Source: Sulfurovum sp.
GTDB taxonomy: Bacteria; Campylobacterota; Campylobacteria; Campylobacterales; Sulfurovaceae
Direction of reading: 5' to 3'
DNA: 64,000 nt
Assembly (NCBI GenBank): GCA_021166685.1
Contig: JAJPEU010000001.1
Location: 1 to 64,000 of the forward strand
The notes beneath the pieces were generated by a model. It did no database searches and was not told the DNA's origin. It was given only the letters and a program-made list of their open reading frames with translations. Made by a program: the position numbers and the translations under genes. Shown here in pieces: positions 50,472 through 59,181 of the stretch. Position 1 is the stretch's first letter. The number at the start of each line of letters is the position of its first letter.

Positions 50472-51614
50472 TCAAAATGTATAGTTAAGAAATACTCTTG
50501 TATTTTTGCTTTTGGCTGCATTGATTTTGTCGTCAATATGACTGAAGCATGCTTGAATGTTTAATGACTCCGAAAATGAATAATTTGCTATAAAATCTAT
50601 TTCATCGCTTTGGATTCCGCTATCGTTTTTAAGTATCAATTTGCCGATCAAAAACGATAAATTTTCTAGGTTTGCACTTTTGGCATCCCATTGCGCGGTA
50701 TAAAAAAAAGCTTCACCCTCACCATTGGCTTCGGCAAGTGTGAGATGTTCAGCGCTTGTAAAAAACGGCCCACCTCCAAATCCGTTGTCGACAGCATTGC
50801 CTTGGCTTTTGTTGTAGGCGACGCCCAAGGCAATCCCTGTATTTTCAAATCCGACCGAAGCATCTATTCCAAAGATATCAGCATTGTCTTCGCCCGGTAT
50901 TTGAGCGTTTTGCAGAGCATATTGCAGATTTAAACCATAGGTTAAATCATTGTGATTGTTTTCGTAGTTGGCCTCAAAATAAGCGATGTTGTCTGTTTCG
51001 TAACGGTTTAATCTATAGTCCCATGCAGACAAAACAAGATTGCTTATGCCTTCATAGCTGACGCCTAAGAGCTGTACTCCTTCATCATCGTTGATGCGTG
51101 TAAACTCCGAAGAATTGGGTGCGTCTACGCCGGCCATTTTATGCAAATGCCCAAGTGTAATCGTCGTATCTTTGATCGTTTTGTTGACAAGCATGGCTGC
51201 TTCAAACGTATTGGGTATCATGCCGATATCATCCGTATCGGCAAAAGGGGTGTCGATCTCCTGGCGGCCAATAGTCAATACGGTGTTTTCCCATTTTCCT
51301 TTCAGGTATGCTTCTCCTAAAATCGTATAAGAGTGATTGTTTGCGTCAAAAAACAGTATACCGTTTCCTTCTTGTTTGCCAAGCGCATTGGTAGTGTAGA
51401 GACTTGCTGCTGCATGTATGCCGTAAAATGCTTTTGTATCTATGTGCAATTTCCCTCCCAGCGCTATATCTGTGTAGGTGTTGTCGTGTTTGATATCAGT
51501 TATTTGAACGCCCGATCGAACATAGCCGTCAATCGTGTCAATGAACGTATCGGCATATATGATATCAATAGTAAATATCAATAAAGAATATGCCAAAAAT
51601 ATCTTTTTTTTCAT
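50472..51614 (-). CDS. Outer-membrane porin, OprD-like
   Basis: The 380 residues comprise a signal peptide (about 1-21) and an 18-strand-type barrel of amphipathic beta strands ending in V-F-L-N-Y-T-F. The G-R-Q-E-I-D-T-P-F and Y-R-L-N-R-Y-E motifs fit the OprD-like porins common in Campylobacterota. It lies 21 bases downstream of feoA with AAGGAA before its ATG, which indicates co-transcription with the ferrous-iron transporter. It may let Fe2+ or another solute through the outer membrane; that role is inference. Confidence 0.82.
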   Translation of the reverse strand: MKKKIFLAYSLLIFTIDIIYADTFIDTIDGYVRSGVQITDIKHDNTYTDIALGGKLHIDTKAFYGIHAAASLYTTNALGKQEGNGILFFDANNHSYTILGEAYLKGKWENTVLTIGRQEIDTPFADTDDIGMIPNTFEAAMLVNKTIKDTTITLGHLHKMAGVDAPNSSEFTRINDDEGVQLLGVSYEGISNLVLSAWDYRLNRYETDNIAYFEANYENNHNDLTYGLNLQYALQNAQIPGEDNADIFGIDASVGFENTGIALGVAYNKSQGNAVDNGFGGGPFFTSAEHLTLAEANGEGEAFFYTAQWDAKSANLENLSFLIGKLILKNDSGIQSDEIDFIANYSFSESLNIQACFSHIDDKINAAKSKNTRVFLNYTF

Positions 51615-51635
51615 TTTTATTTGTTCCTTTTTAAT

Positions 51636-51860
51636 TTATTGTTTATCGACGTCTATTTTACTGGCCTCATCGGCCCTTAGGGCAATGTGTGTACCTTCTA
51701 TCTCTATTTCCATAGTTTGTTTTGTCATAGAACATGTTTTAACAGTGAGTGTTTCGCCGGGTATGATGCCAAACGAAACAAAACGGTCTTTTAGTATTTT
51801 GTTTGCGTTAATTTTAATTATTTGCGCCCGGTCCCCTTTGTGTAATTGACTAAGTAGCAT
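51636..51860 (-). CDS. feoA: Ferrous iron transport protein FeoA
   Basis: This 74-residue SH3-like protein works with FeoB. The pattern L-x-x-L-x-K-G-D-R-A, the F-G-I-I-P-G-E motif and the late I-A-L-R-x-D-E-A fit FeoA. I chose the ATG at 51860 because AGGAG lies 6 bases upstream; the longer open frame to 52004 only reads into feoB in another frame. It begins 8 bases after the feoB stop. Confidence 0.9.
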   Translation of the reverse strand: MLLSQLHKGDRAQIIKINANKILKDRFVSFGIIPGETLTVKTCSMTKQTMEIEIEGTHIALRADEASKIDVDKQ

Positions 51861-51868
51861 ACTTTCTC

Positions 51869-53986
51869 CTAGATGATTAATAATGTCACACGATAAGCGA
51901 GGAAGCTCAATATCCATGCCGTTGAGGTTGTCATTATAAACAAGTAAAGCAGATATTTCCATCCGCCTGCTTCTTTTGCGAAAACCATGGATGCAGCCAA
52001 GCAAGGCAAGTAAATCATTACAAATACGATAAATGCTACGGCTGAAGCAAAAGGTATATTGGCTTTGATCTGTGCAGCAAGGCCTTTGTTCCCTTCGTCT
52101 ACGTCATCACCCAATGCATAGAGTACCCCAAGCGTAGAAACAACTACTTCTTTTGCCGCAAGTCCGGCTTCAAGCGCAATAGACATGCGCCAGTCAAACC
52201 CCAGCGGAGCAAAAAACGGCGCTGTCGCATGGCCGATTTGCCCCAGGTAGCTCTCTTCAAGCAGTTTGCTTGCAAGTTCGTTGCTCAGCTGTGTCTTAAC
52301 CGTCTCATCGGCTGCCTGTTCTATCTTGGCGGCATAGGTCTCTTCGAGAGTCTCGTTTTTTGGATAATTGCTTGCAAACCAGATCAGCATGGAAGCTGCC
52401 AAAATGAAAGTCCCTGCTTTTTTGAGATAGCTTTTGGCTTGTCCGTATACGGTGTGCCAGATAAGTTTTAAAGAGGGCAGGCGGTATTTCGGCATCTCCA
52501 TAACAAAGGGTTCATCTTCTCCTTTAAACACAAAAAGCTTTAAGGCTTTTGCTGCAAACAATCCTAAAATCGCGCCGGAAATATAGATGATAAACAAGAT
52601 GCTTCCTGCTTCATTTTCTGCAAAAAAAGCTCCCGCAAAAAGCACATAGATAGGCAATCTGGCTCCGCAACTCATGAATCCAATGATAAAGAGTGTAATG
52701 AGTCTGTCTTTTTCGTTTTTCAGGGTTCTAGCTGCCATGTAGGCTGGAACAGAGCATCCAAAACCTGTTACCAAGGGGATAAAACTTTTTCCGTGAAGTC
52801 CAAATTTATGAAAAAAGCCATCAAGCAAAAAGGCAACCCGACTCATGTAGCCTGTGGTTTCAAGCAATGCGATACCAATAAAAAGAATCACAATATTGGG
52901 CAAAAACATTACAACAGCGCCCACTCCGGCGATAGCACCATCTGCAATTAACGATCCAAAAATGCCGTCACCGAGTATATTTTTTGTTTGTTCTGCGAGC
53001 CAAACAAAAACAGTATCAATATAATCCATAGGTATTGAACCTAATTCGAAAGTAAGCTGAAAGAGTCCCCACATAAAGAAAAGAAACAGAGGAATACCTA
53101 AAAATTTATTAATAAGCAGATTGTCTATCTTTTGTGTCAAATTTTTAGCTTTCATGGACTTAACCGACATGACCTCCATCTTGGCGCCTTTGGCAAAAGC
53201 AAAATGTTCGTCTGCAAAAATTTGTTCCAAATCTTTGGTTTCATTGTGCAGATAGATATGGCTTAACGCTTCTCTGACTATCGGCAGAAGTTCAATCCAA
53301 ACAGGTTCATCGTGCATTTTTTTGTAGACTTCTTTGTCTTCTTGTAAAAGTTTTACGGCAAGTTGTCTTAATGGCATAGTGCTTTGATATCTTTTTTCAA
53401 TAAGAAAAGATGTGATTTGTGCGATCTCTTCTTCGATCGGATCACTGTAAATCACCTTTGCTGATGTGCCTTTTGTTTGATAAGCTTTGACAATGGCATG
53501 CTTTAGCGCTTCAATCCCTTCTTTGGTTGTTGCACTCGTTTTGATGCAAGGCACTCCAAGGATTTTTGAGAGTTGATTTTCATTAATTTCAATTCCTTCT
53601 TTTTTGGCCTCATCGATCATATTGAGAACTACAATCACCCTTTTGCCTGTTTCAAGAAGCTGTGTTGTAAAAAGAAGATTTCTTTGCAGATTGGTTGCAT
53701 CTACAACATTTACTATGATGTCGTACTCATCACTAAGCAAGAAGCTTTTAGTAACTTTTTCTTCTATCGTGTAGTCTGTCAAAGAGTATGCGCCAGGCAA
53801 ATCGATGATTCTTACGTCAAAATTTTTACACTCGATTTCGTCACATATTCTAAAAGAAACTTCTACTTTGTCGACAGTGACACCCGGGAAATTGCCTACT
53901 TTTAGTTTGGCATTAGAAATGGCATTGATCAGAGAGCTTTTGCCGACATTGGGTTGTCCTGCAAGTGCCACTATAATTGGTTTCAT
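51869..53986 (-). CDS. feoB: Ferrous iron transporter FeoB
   Basis: FeoB is the inner-membrane Fe2+ importer. The 705 residues have an N-terminal G domain (P-loop G-Q-P-N-V-G-K-S-S at 10-18, later D-L-P-G-A-Y and N-M-I-D), a helical spacer, and a membrane part with two Gate segments including the G-C-S-V-P motif near 410 and G-C-G-A-R-L-P-like S-C-G-A-R-L-P. A Fur box and a -10 element lie about 100 bases upstream. It leads a feoB-feoA-porin operon. Confidence 0.96.
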   Translation of the reverse strand: MKPIIVALAGQPNVGKSSLINAISNAKLKVGNFPGVTVDKVEVSFRICDEIECKNFDVRIIDLPGAYSLTDYTIEEKVTKSFLLSDEYDIIVNVVDATNLQRNLLFTTQLLETGKRVIVVLNMIDEAKKEGIEINENQLSKILGVPCIKTSATTKEGIEALKHAIVKAYQTKGTSAKVIYSDPIEEEIAQITSFLIEKRYQSTMPLRQLAVKLLQEDKEVYKKMHDEPVWIELLPIVREALSHIYLHNETKDLEQIFADEHFAFAKGAKMEVMSVKSMKAKNLTQKIDNLLINKFLGIPLFLFFMWGLFQLTFELGSIPMDYIDTVFVWLAEQTKNILGDGIFGSLIADGAIAGVGAVVMFLPNIVILFIGIALLETTGYMSRVAFLLDGFFHKFGLHGKSFIPLVTGFGCSVPAYMAARTLKNEKDRLITLFIIGFMSCGARLPIYVLFAGAFFAENEAGSILFIIYISGAILGLFAAKALKLFVFKGEDEPFVMEMPKYRLPSLKLIWHTVYGQAKSYLKKAGTFILAASMLIWFASNYPKNETLEETYAAKIEQAADETVKTQLSNELASKLLEESYLGQIGHATAPFFAPLGFDWRMSIALEAGLAAKEVVVSTLGVLYALGDDVDEGNKGLAAQIKANIPFASAVAFIVFVMIYLPCLAASMVFAKEAGGWKYLLYLFIMTTSTAWILSFLAYRVTLLII

Positions 53987-54077
53987 AAATAGAAAATCCT
54001 TATGTTTTTTTAAAAATATAAATGAAAGCAGTTATCATTTGTATTCCAATACGGCATAATACATCGTTGATTCTTAA

Positions 54078-54083
54078 ATTATG
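54078..54083 (-). promoter_or_regulatory. Putative -10 box of feoB
   Basis: CATAAT on the minus strand, 6 bases downstream of the Fur box. Fur bound there would cover the promoter. Confidence 0.4.
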
Positions 54084-54089
54084 TTAAAT

Positions 54090-54104
54090 TGATAGTCATT
54101 ATCA
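54090..54104 (-). promoter_or_regulatory. Fur box upstream of feoB-feoA-porin
   Basis: On the minus strand it reads TGATAATGACTATCA, one mismatch from the 7-1-7 palindrome TGATAATnATTATCA. It is about 104 bases before the feoB ATG, next to the -10 element. Iron-dependent repression is expected from this position. Confidence 0.75.
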
Positions 54105-54146
54105 TAAAAATAAAAAAGCAGAGAGAAATGATTGAGAGAAAAAGCA

Positions 54147-54172
54147 AACACTCTTCTGTTGAAAAGAGTGTT
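54147..54172 (-). terminator. Terminator of the second porin gene
   Basis: A perfect 9-bp stem, AACACTCTT against AAGAGTGTT, with an 8-base loop. It begins 30 bases after the porin stop, and on the minus strand it is followed by the T-rich GTTTGCTTTTTC. Confidence 0.7.
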
Positions 54173-54201
54173 GTGTTTAAAAATTTGAAGCTGCCATGAG
54201 T

Positions 54202-55323
54202 CTAGAATTTGTAAACCGCATACAATTCAAACTGATTTACACTATTGTCGCCCGTAGCCGCACTTTGTGTATTGGAATACACCATTCCAAGATCAACAGA
54301 TTTGGTGAGTTCATATCCCAAGATCACATCCGTCTCATATCGGCTATTGTCGTAATCTGCGTACGACACTTCGGCCGAAAGCGCATTATAAGTTTTTGAA
54401 GCAGCCACTTTAAATGCATTAATATCGCCCGGTGTCCACTGATCTGCAACAGAACTGTTCCATGAGTTGGTATAAAGACTATTCCAGCCGATATAGGCCG
54501 TACCGTTATCTGCAAGATGGTTGTATGCGGCACCTAGCTCAACTCCTGAAAGCGAAGCAGAAACTTTCGCACCAAACGCAGTTGCATCATTTCCTGCATC
54601 AAAGTCGGTATTGACAAATTGACCCTCTACCTTTGTTCCGCCAAAATCGTACCCCAGGTCTGCATACGCTTGGGTATACTCCCCTGCATCTGCATTATAG
54701 AACCAAATGCTGCCGCTGAGGGCTTTGTCATCATACACTCCGCCGAGTGCAAAGTTGTCCCCCAAAAGATCATCGTCAAATTCACCGCTGTTGTTTGGCC
54801 GCCATTTGGTTACATAGGAACCTATAAGCGTTATATTTTCGATAGAACTATTCATGAGCGTATAGGCTTCAAAAGATCCCGGCGCAAGCAGCCAATCATA
54901 TCCTTGAAGCATCGGTGTATCAAGAAGCTGCCTTCCGGCCACCAATGTAGTGTCCCGGTAAGTTGCTGTAAGGTTTGCTATGTTGAAGTAGGCCCCTTTT
55001 TTATTATCTTCAAAATAACCGTAGGTTGAGTTTCCAAGGTCAAGTGTATTGAGGTATCCTACGGCAGAAAAGTTTGCACTTAACCAATCAGCAAAGTTGT
55101 GTGATACATCCAGTGTTGCACCTAATGCAAGCTGATGATGATCTCCAAATATATCATCTGACGAATCATCGGTAATGTAATACCCTGTTAGTTTACCGCT
55201 TATGGTTGTGGTGTTTATGGTTACCGGAGTTTCAATAACAGGCTCTAGGGGAGCAATATTTCCGCCCCCTGATGCGGCACTTACCGCGATCGTTGCCATT
55301 AAACTGAGTTTTGTGAATCGCAT
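54202..55323 (-). CDS. Campylobacterota-type outer-membrane porin
   Basis: The 373 residues have a short signal peptide (about 1-18) and a long beta-barrel region ending in L-Y-A-V-Y-K-F. The motif G-R-Q-L-L-D-T-P near 127, shared with the other porin in this window (G-R-Q-E-I-D-T-P), supports one family. The ATG at 55323 has GGGGAA upstream, so I prefer it to the ATG at 55353. It is monocistronic with its own terminator. The solute is unknown. Confidence 0.83.
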   Translation of the reverse strand: MRFTKLSLMATIAVSAASGGGNIAPLEPVIETPVTINTTTISGKLTGYYITDDSSDDIFGDHHQLALGATLDVSHNFADWLSANFSAVGYLNTLDLGNSTYGYFEDNKKGAYFNIANLTATYRDTTLVAGRQLLDTPMLQGYDWLLAPGSFEAYTLMNSSIENITLIGSYVTKWRPNNSGEFDDDLLGDNFALGGVYDDKALSGSIWFYNADAGEYTQAYADLGYDFGGTKVEGQFVNTDFDAGNDATAFGAKVSASLSGVELGAAYNHLADNGTAYIGWNSLYTNSWNSSVADQWTPGDINAFKVAASKTYNALSAEVSYADYDNSRYETDVILGYELTKSVDLGMVYSNTQSAATGDNSVNQFELYAVYKF

Positions 55324-55426
55324 GTTTTCCCCTTTTTTAATATGGTAAAACAATTATGTCACAAGTGTAAACAAAAAGTTATCAAAAAATGATTAAAAAA
55401 TAGGCAATTATGGTTTCAAGTGATTT

Positions 55427-55987
55427 TTAATACACCGAGGTATGCTTAAAGAAGCCTTTAACATATTCATAGCCGGAGTAGAGGGTAAGAATTACCGCTG
55501 TCCATAAAAGTATTTCTCCGCCAGGCCATTGCATAAGCAGGAAACCAATCGCTACCATCTGTGCAACAGTTTTTACTTTTCCCATCCATGATGCGGCAAT
55601 ATCCAACCCTTCGCCTGCGGCCGAGACTCTAAGTCCGGTGATAAAAAGTTCACGTGTGATGATAAGAAATATCGCCCATTCCGAAGCGCGATCAAGCATC
55701 ATTAAACCTAAAAAACCCGCAAGAGTAAGCATTTTATCCGCCAAAGGATCAAGTATCTTTCCCAGGGTAGTTATCTGGTCGAATGTACGGGCAATGTAAC
55801 CATCAAAAAAATCCGTAGCGCTTGCAATGACAAAAAGAAAAGCAGCCATATAATCAAGCCAACTAAAGTGAATATCTGCTAAAAGAGAATTATCGCGATC
55901 GACCAGTAAAAAAAACATTAAAGGAGCGAGCAGAAGGCGGATAAATGCTAAAATATTTGGTACATTAAAGAGTTGAGAGGTTGGCAT
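55427..55987 (-). CDS. pgsA: CDP-diacylglycerol-glycerol-3-phosphate 3-phosphatidyltransferase PgsA
   Basis: PgsA makes phosphatidylglycerol phosphate from CDP-DAG and glycerol-3-phosphate. The 186-residue membrane protein has the CDP-alcohol phosphotransferase motif D-G-x2-A-R-x8-G-x3-D-x3-D (from about 63). Hydrophobic segments lie at about 8-24, 45-58, 90-110 and 140-172. AAGGATGAT precedes the ATG. It follows the enoyl-ACP reductase gene after 89 bases. Confidence 0.93.
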   Translation of the reverse strand: MPTSQLFNVPNILAFIRLLLAPLMFFLLVDRDNSLLADIHFSWLDYMAAFLFVIASATDFFDGYIARTFDQITTLGKILDPLADKMLTLAGFLGLMMLDRASEWAIFLIITRELFITGLRVSAAGEGLDIAASWMGKVKTVAQMVAIGFLLMQWPGGEILLWTAVILTLYSGYEYVKGFFKHTSVY

Positions 55988-56076
55988 ATATCATCCTTGT
56001 TACGATAAACAACAAAAAGTTAAAAAGTTAAAATATTTATAATCAAACTTACTAAAAAGACAAAGACCTTCTTTTC

Positions 56077-56853
56077 TTAACGAAAAGTAGTTCCTCCATC
56101 TACCATAATGGTTTGTCCTGTGATCCAGCTTGCTTCGTCGGTGCAAAGAAAGTAAACAGCCCCTGCGATATCTTTAGGTGTTCCCATTCTATTGACTGCG
56201 GAACGCTTGATGGTCTCTGCTTTTACCTCTTCATAGTTGGTAAATGCCTTCAAGGCGTCTGTGTCGATAGGTCCGCCGGAAACCGCATTGACGCGGATAT
56301 TCATCTCTCCTAACTCTACGGCAGCGTAGCGGCTCATTGCTTCTACAGCCGCTTTATTGGTTCCGTGTCCGGCATAATTTTCAATATAGATAAGATTTCC
56401 CGTACTTGACATCGTGACTACGGCACCTCCTCCCACTTTTTCCATGCGTTTTGCAGCCTCTTGGGTGCCTACAACAAACGCATTAACGGTTGCCGTATAG
56501 ATATTGTTGAGACCTTTTGGTTTAAGGCGCATAAATTTTCCATATCCGCCGACAACGGGACGTCCATAGATCATAGCATTGCTGACGAAAAAATCTACTC
56601 TGTCAAAATCTTGATCAATCGCTTCAAAAAGAGGCTTGAATTCATCGGGTTCTAAAATATTAAGCGGATAGGCTTTGGCTTTAATTTTATAAGTCTCTTC
56701 CCACTTTTTGGCGAGTTCGTTTGCAACCTGTTCATTGCTGTTGTAAGTAAATGCGATATTGACGCCATTTTGAGCAAATTTTTCTGCGATGGCTTCGCCA
56801 ATCCCTTTGGTTGCCCCTGTGACAACCAACGTTTTCCCCTTCATCTGATACAT
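56077..56853 (-). CDS. fabL: FabL-type enoyl-ACP reductase (SDR family)
   Basis: The 258-residue SDR has the cofactor loop T-G-A-T-K-G-I-G (12-19), Ser150, and Tyr160/Lys167 spaced Y-x6-K. Ordinary SDRs have Y-x3-K, whereas enoyl-ACP reductases use Y-x6-K. The sequences around E-N-Y and V-N-A-V-S-G-G-P-I-D-T-D-A-L-K match B. subtilis FabL as I remember it. It should reduce trans-2-enoyl-ACP in the last step of fatty-acid elongation. H. pylori HP1014 is annotated as a hydroxysteroid dehydrogenase in the same context. It overlaps dapA by one base. Confidence 0.82.
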   Translation of the reverse strand: MYQMKGKTLVVTGATKGIGEAIAEKFAQNGVNIAFTYNSNEQVANELAKKWEETYKIKAKAYPLNILEPDEFKPLFEAIDQDFDRVDFFVSNAMIYGRPVVGGYGKFMRLKPKGLNNIYTATVNAFVVGTQEAAKRMEKVGGGAVVTMSSTGNLIYIENYAGHGTNKAAVEAMSRYAAVELGEMNIRVNAVSGGPIDTDALKAFTNYEEVKAETIKRSAVNRMGTPKDIAGAVYFLCTDEASWITGQTIMVDGGTTFR

Positions 56854-57749
56854 TAATTCACTCCTGCTATTTGATAGTGTTTCATCACATTTTCTATTTT
56901 TTTCATATTCTCAGCGCTTGGTTCCACCAAAGGCAGTCGATACTCCAATGTATCAATAAGCCCTGCTATATACATGGCTGCTTTGATCGGGATGGGATTG
57001 CTTTCGCAAAAGAGTATTTTGTTGATCTCAAAAAGAGCATCGTTAATGGCTTTGGAAGTTTTGAAATCTCCTTCAAGTGCAGCGTGCACAAGTTTGCTTT
57101 TTATATCCGGCAAAAGATTGGAGGTAACCGAAGTGACACCCTTGCCTCCGCTGGCCAAAATAGGAAAATCAATCGCATCATCTCCGCTAAATACATAAAG
57201 GTCTGGTATTTTTGCCAAAAGCTCAACGGTTCTTTCAATAGATCCCGTCGCTTCTTTGATACCCATGATATTCGGAACATCATCAAAAAGTCGTTTGACA
57301 GTATCGGGCAAAATATCAACCCCGGTTCTGCCCGGAACATTGTAGAGCATAAACGGAACACTTACTGCCGACGCAATCGCTCTATAATGCTGATAGAGTC
57401 CTTCTTGAGAGGGCTTGTTGTAATAGGGGCTTACAGAGAAAATAGCATCTGCACCGCACGCTTCGGCATGTTTTGCAATTTCGATCGCTTCATGTGTTGC
57501 ATTGCTTCCTGCTCCGGCAAGTACTTTTGTTTTTGTGCCTTTGCAGACTTCAACAGCAATTTCTATGCACCTTTTGTCTTCTTCGTAACTAAGTGTTGCA
57601 CTTTCGCCTGTCGTCCCTACCGGGCAAACAGCATCAATGCCGTTGTCGATTTGTCTTTGGATGAGTTTTGCGAATGTGGCTTCATCCAGTTTTCCTTTTT
57701 TAAAAGGAGTGATCAGTGCAGTGGTTGCACCTGTTATATAGTCACTCAT
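56853..57749 (-). CDS. dapA: 4-hydroxy-tetrahydrodipicolinate synthase DapA
   Basis: DapA condenses pyruvate with aspartate semialdehyde for lysine and diaminopimelate synthesis. The 298 residues include G-T-T-G-E-S-A-T-L near 44, Y-N-V-P-G-R-T-G near 136 and the Schiff-base lysine in G-I-K-E-A-T-G. It shares overlapping ends with the M16 protease gene (4 bases) and with fabL (1 base), so it is translated from one polycistronic mRNA. Confidence 0.97.
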   Translation of the reverse strand: MSDYITGATTALITPFKKGKLDEATFAKLIQRQIDNGIDAVCPVGTTGESATLSYEEDKRCIEIAVEVCKGTKTKVLAGAGSNATHEAIEIAKHAEACGADAIFSVSPYYNKPSQEGLYQHYRAIASAVSVPFMLYNVPGRTGVDILPDTVKRLFDDVPNIMGIKEATGSIERTVELLAKIPDLYVFSGDDAIDFPILASGGKGVTSVTSNLLPDIKSKLVHAALEGDFKTSKAINDALFEINKILFCESNPIPIKAAMYIAGLIDTLEYRLPLVEPSAENMKKIENVMKHYQIAGVN

Positions 57750-59140
57750 GGGCGTTGTCCTATAGATGTTTCTTGTTTTTTGAGTATCACGGTGGTTGAA
57801 TATGAATGGTCAAAATATTTTTTAGCCACACGGCTAATATCGTCAAGCGTAATTTTATCCAAATTCTCTTCATATTTAAGCAAAGGCTCAATATTCCCTT
57901 TGGCGTAATAGTCTCCGTAGAGTTCTGCCACAGAGCTTGAACTCTCCAAAGAGTAGATAAATTCTGCTTTTGTATTGATTTTTACTTTATCGAGTTCGGA
58001 TTGTGTGACGTCGCCATTTTTGAGTTTTTCAAGTTCTAGGAGAATCTCTTTTTCTACTGTCTCCGGGGTTGCATCTTGGGCGCATAATGCCATAATGAGA
58101 AATACGCCGGGATCTTTTAGTTCCATGTTGTACCCATAGATTTGATTGGCAAGCTGTTTTTCCTGCACCAGTTTCTTTTCAAAACGGCTGCTTTTTCCGG
58201 CACTTAAAATGTGGCTGATGGCAGAGAGTACAATTTGGTCGCCGTCTTCAAAGTTGGGAATAGGGTAGGCTATGGCTAACGTATCCACCTGATTGCTTTC
58301 TTTATGCAAGATAACCCTTTTGGCGCCATCTATTTTGGGCTCAACTGCGATTACCTCCGGTATTCCATGATTGTTTTTAATGCCGCCAAAATATTTCTTT
58401 GCTTGGATAAATACCTCTTGCGGAGTTATATCCCCGGCCACCACCAAGATGGCGTTGTTTGGCTGATAGTAGTGCTTGTAAAAAGTGCGTATATCTTCTA
58501 TGCTCCAATTTAAAATATCTTCCATGAATCCTATGGGAAGCCAGTGATAAGGATGATAGGTAAAATGCGTATTGAAAAGACGGAAATAAAGATAACCCAT
58601 AGGATTATTGTCTGTGCGTAAGCGACGCTCTTCTGCAACCACATCTCTTTCTTTTTGAAACTCATCCTCTTTAAGAAGCAGATTGTGCATGAGTTCACTA
58701 AAAAGTTCAAAAGTCATACTCAAGTTTTTGCTGGCGGTCTTGATAAAGTAGTGTGTTTTGTCAAAGCCTGTAGCCGCATTATCTACACCCCCATGCCCTT
58801 TGACGATCATATCAAAATCGCCTGCTTTGAGTTTGTCTGTGGATTTAAAGCTTAAATGTTCAAGCATATGTGCCATGCCGCTTTTGCCCATCACTTCATT
58901 TCTGCTGCCAACTTTGTAGTAAATATCTGTAGTGATAACGCCTGAGTTATTTTTTATAGGAATAACAACAACCTGCAGGCCGTTGTCCAGTGTTTCGGTA
59001 AAATGTTTTGGTAGAGAATTTGCCATAAGTATTCCTGAAAAGGCCAGCATAAATGCCAGCAAAATTTTAAATTTTAAATGATCAATTAAAAATGATGGCT
59101 TGAAATTCGTTTGAAATTTCTTTTGTATTGAGCTATACAT
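57746..59140 (-). CDS. Exported M16 family zinc peptidase
   Basis: The 464 residues contain an N-terminal hydrophobic segment (about 26-40) and the inverted zinc motif H-x-x-E-H (His91, Glu94, His95) with a downstream glutamate, typical of pitrilysin/MPP-type proteases. The length matches single-subunit bacterial M16B enzymes, and the second domain (about 240-430) lacks the zinc motif as usual. I chose the ATG at 59140 (AAGGA upstream); 59158 is an alternative. From memory, dapA is linked to such a protease in H. pylori (HP1012). Confidence 0.87.
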   Translation of the reverse strand: MYSSIQKKFQTNFKPSFLIDHLKFKILLAFMLAFSGILMANSLPKHFTETLDNGLQVVVIPIKNNSGVITTDIYYKVGSRNEVMGKSGMAHMLEHLSFKSTDKLKAGDFDMIVKGHGGVDNAATGFDKTHYFIKTASKNLSMTFELFSELMHNLLLKEDEFQKERDVVAEERRLRTDNNPMGYLYFRLFNTHFTYHPYHWLPIGFMEDILNWSIEDIRTFYKHYYQPNNAILVVAGDITPQEVFIQAKKYFGGIKNNHGIPEVIAVEPKIDGAKRVILHKESNQVDTLAIAYPIPNFEDGDQIVLSAISHILSAGKSSRFEKKLVQEKQLANQIYGYNMELKDPGVFLIMALCAQDATPETVEKEILLELEKLKNGDVTQSELDKVKINTKAEFIYSLESSSSVAELYGDYYAKGNIEPLLKYEENLDKITLDDISRVAKKYFDHSYSTTVILKKQETSIGQRP

Positions 59141-59181
59141 TACTCTGCTTTCCTTCATTTTTTAATTTTTTATGCAATAAT

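Noticed and set aside
56871-57908. Long open frame (345 codons) antisense to dapA
   Set aside because: It is the mirror of dapA codon usage, has no ribosome site, and its translation is rich in Cys, Phe and Arg without family resemblance. dapA on the other strand is certain.
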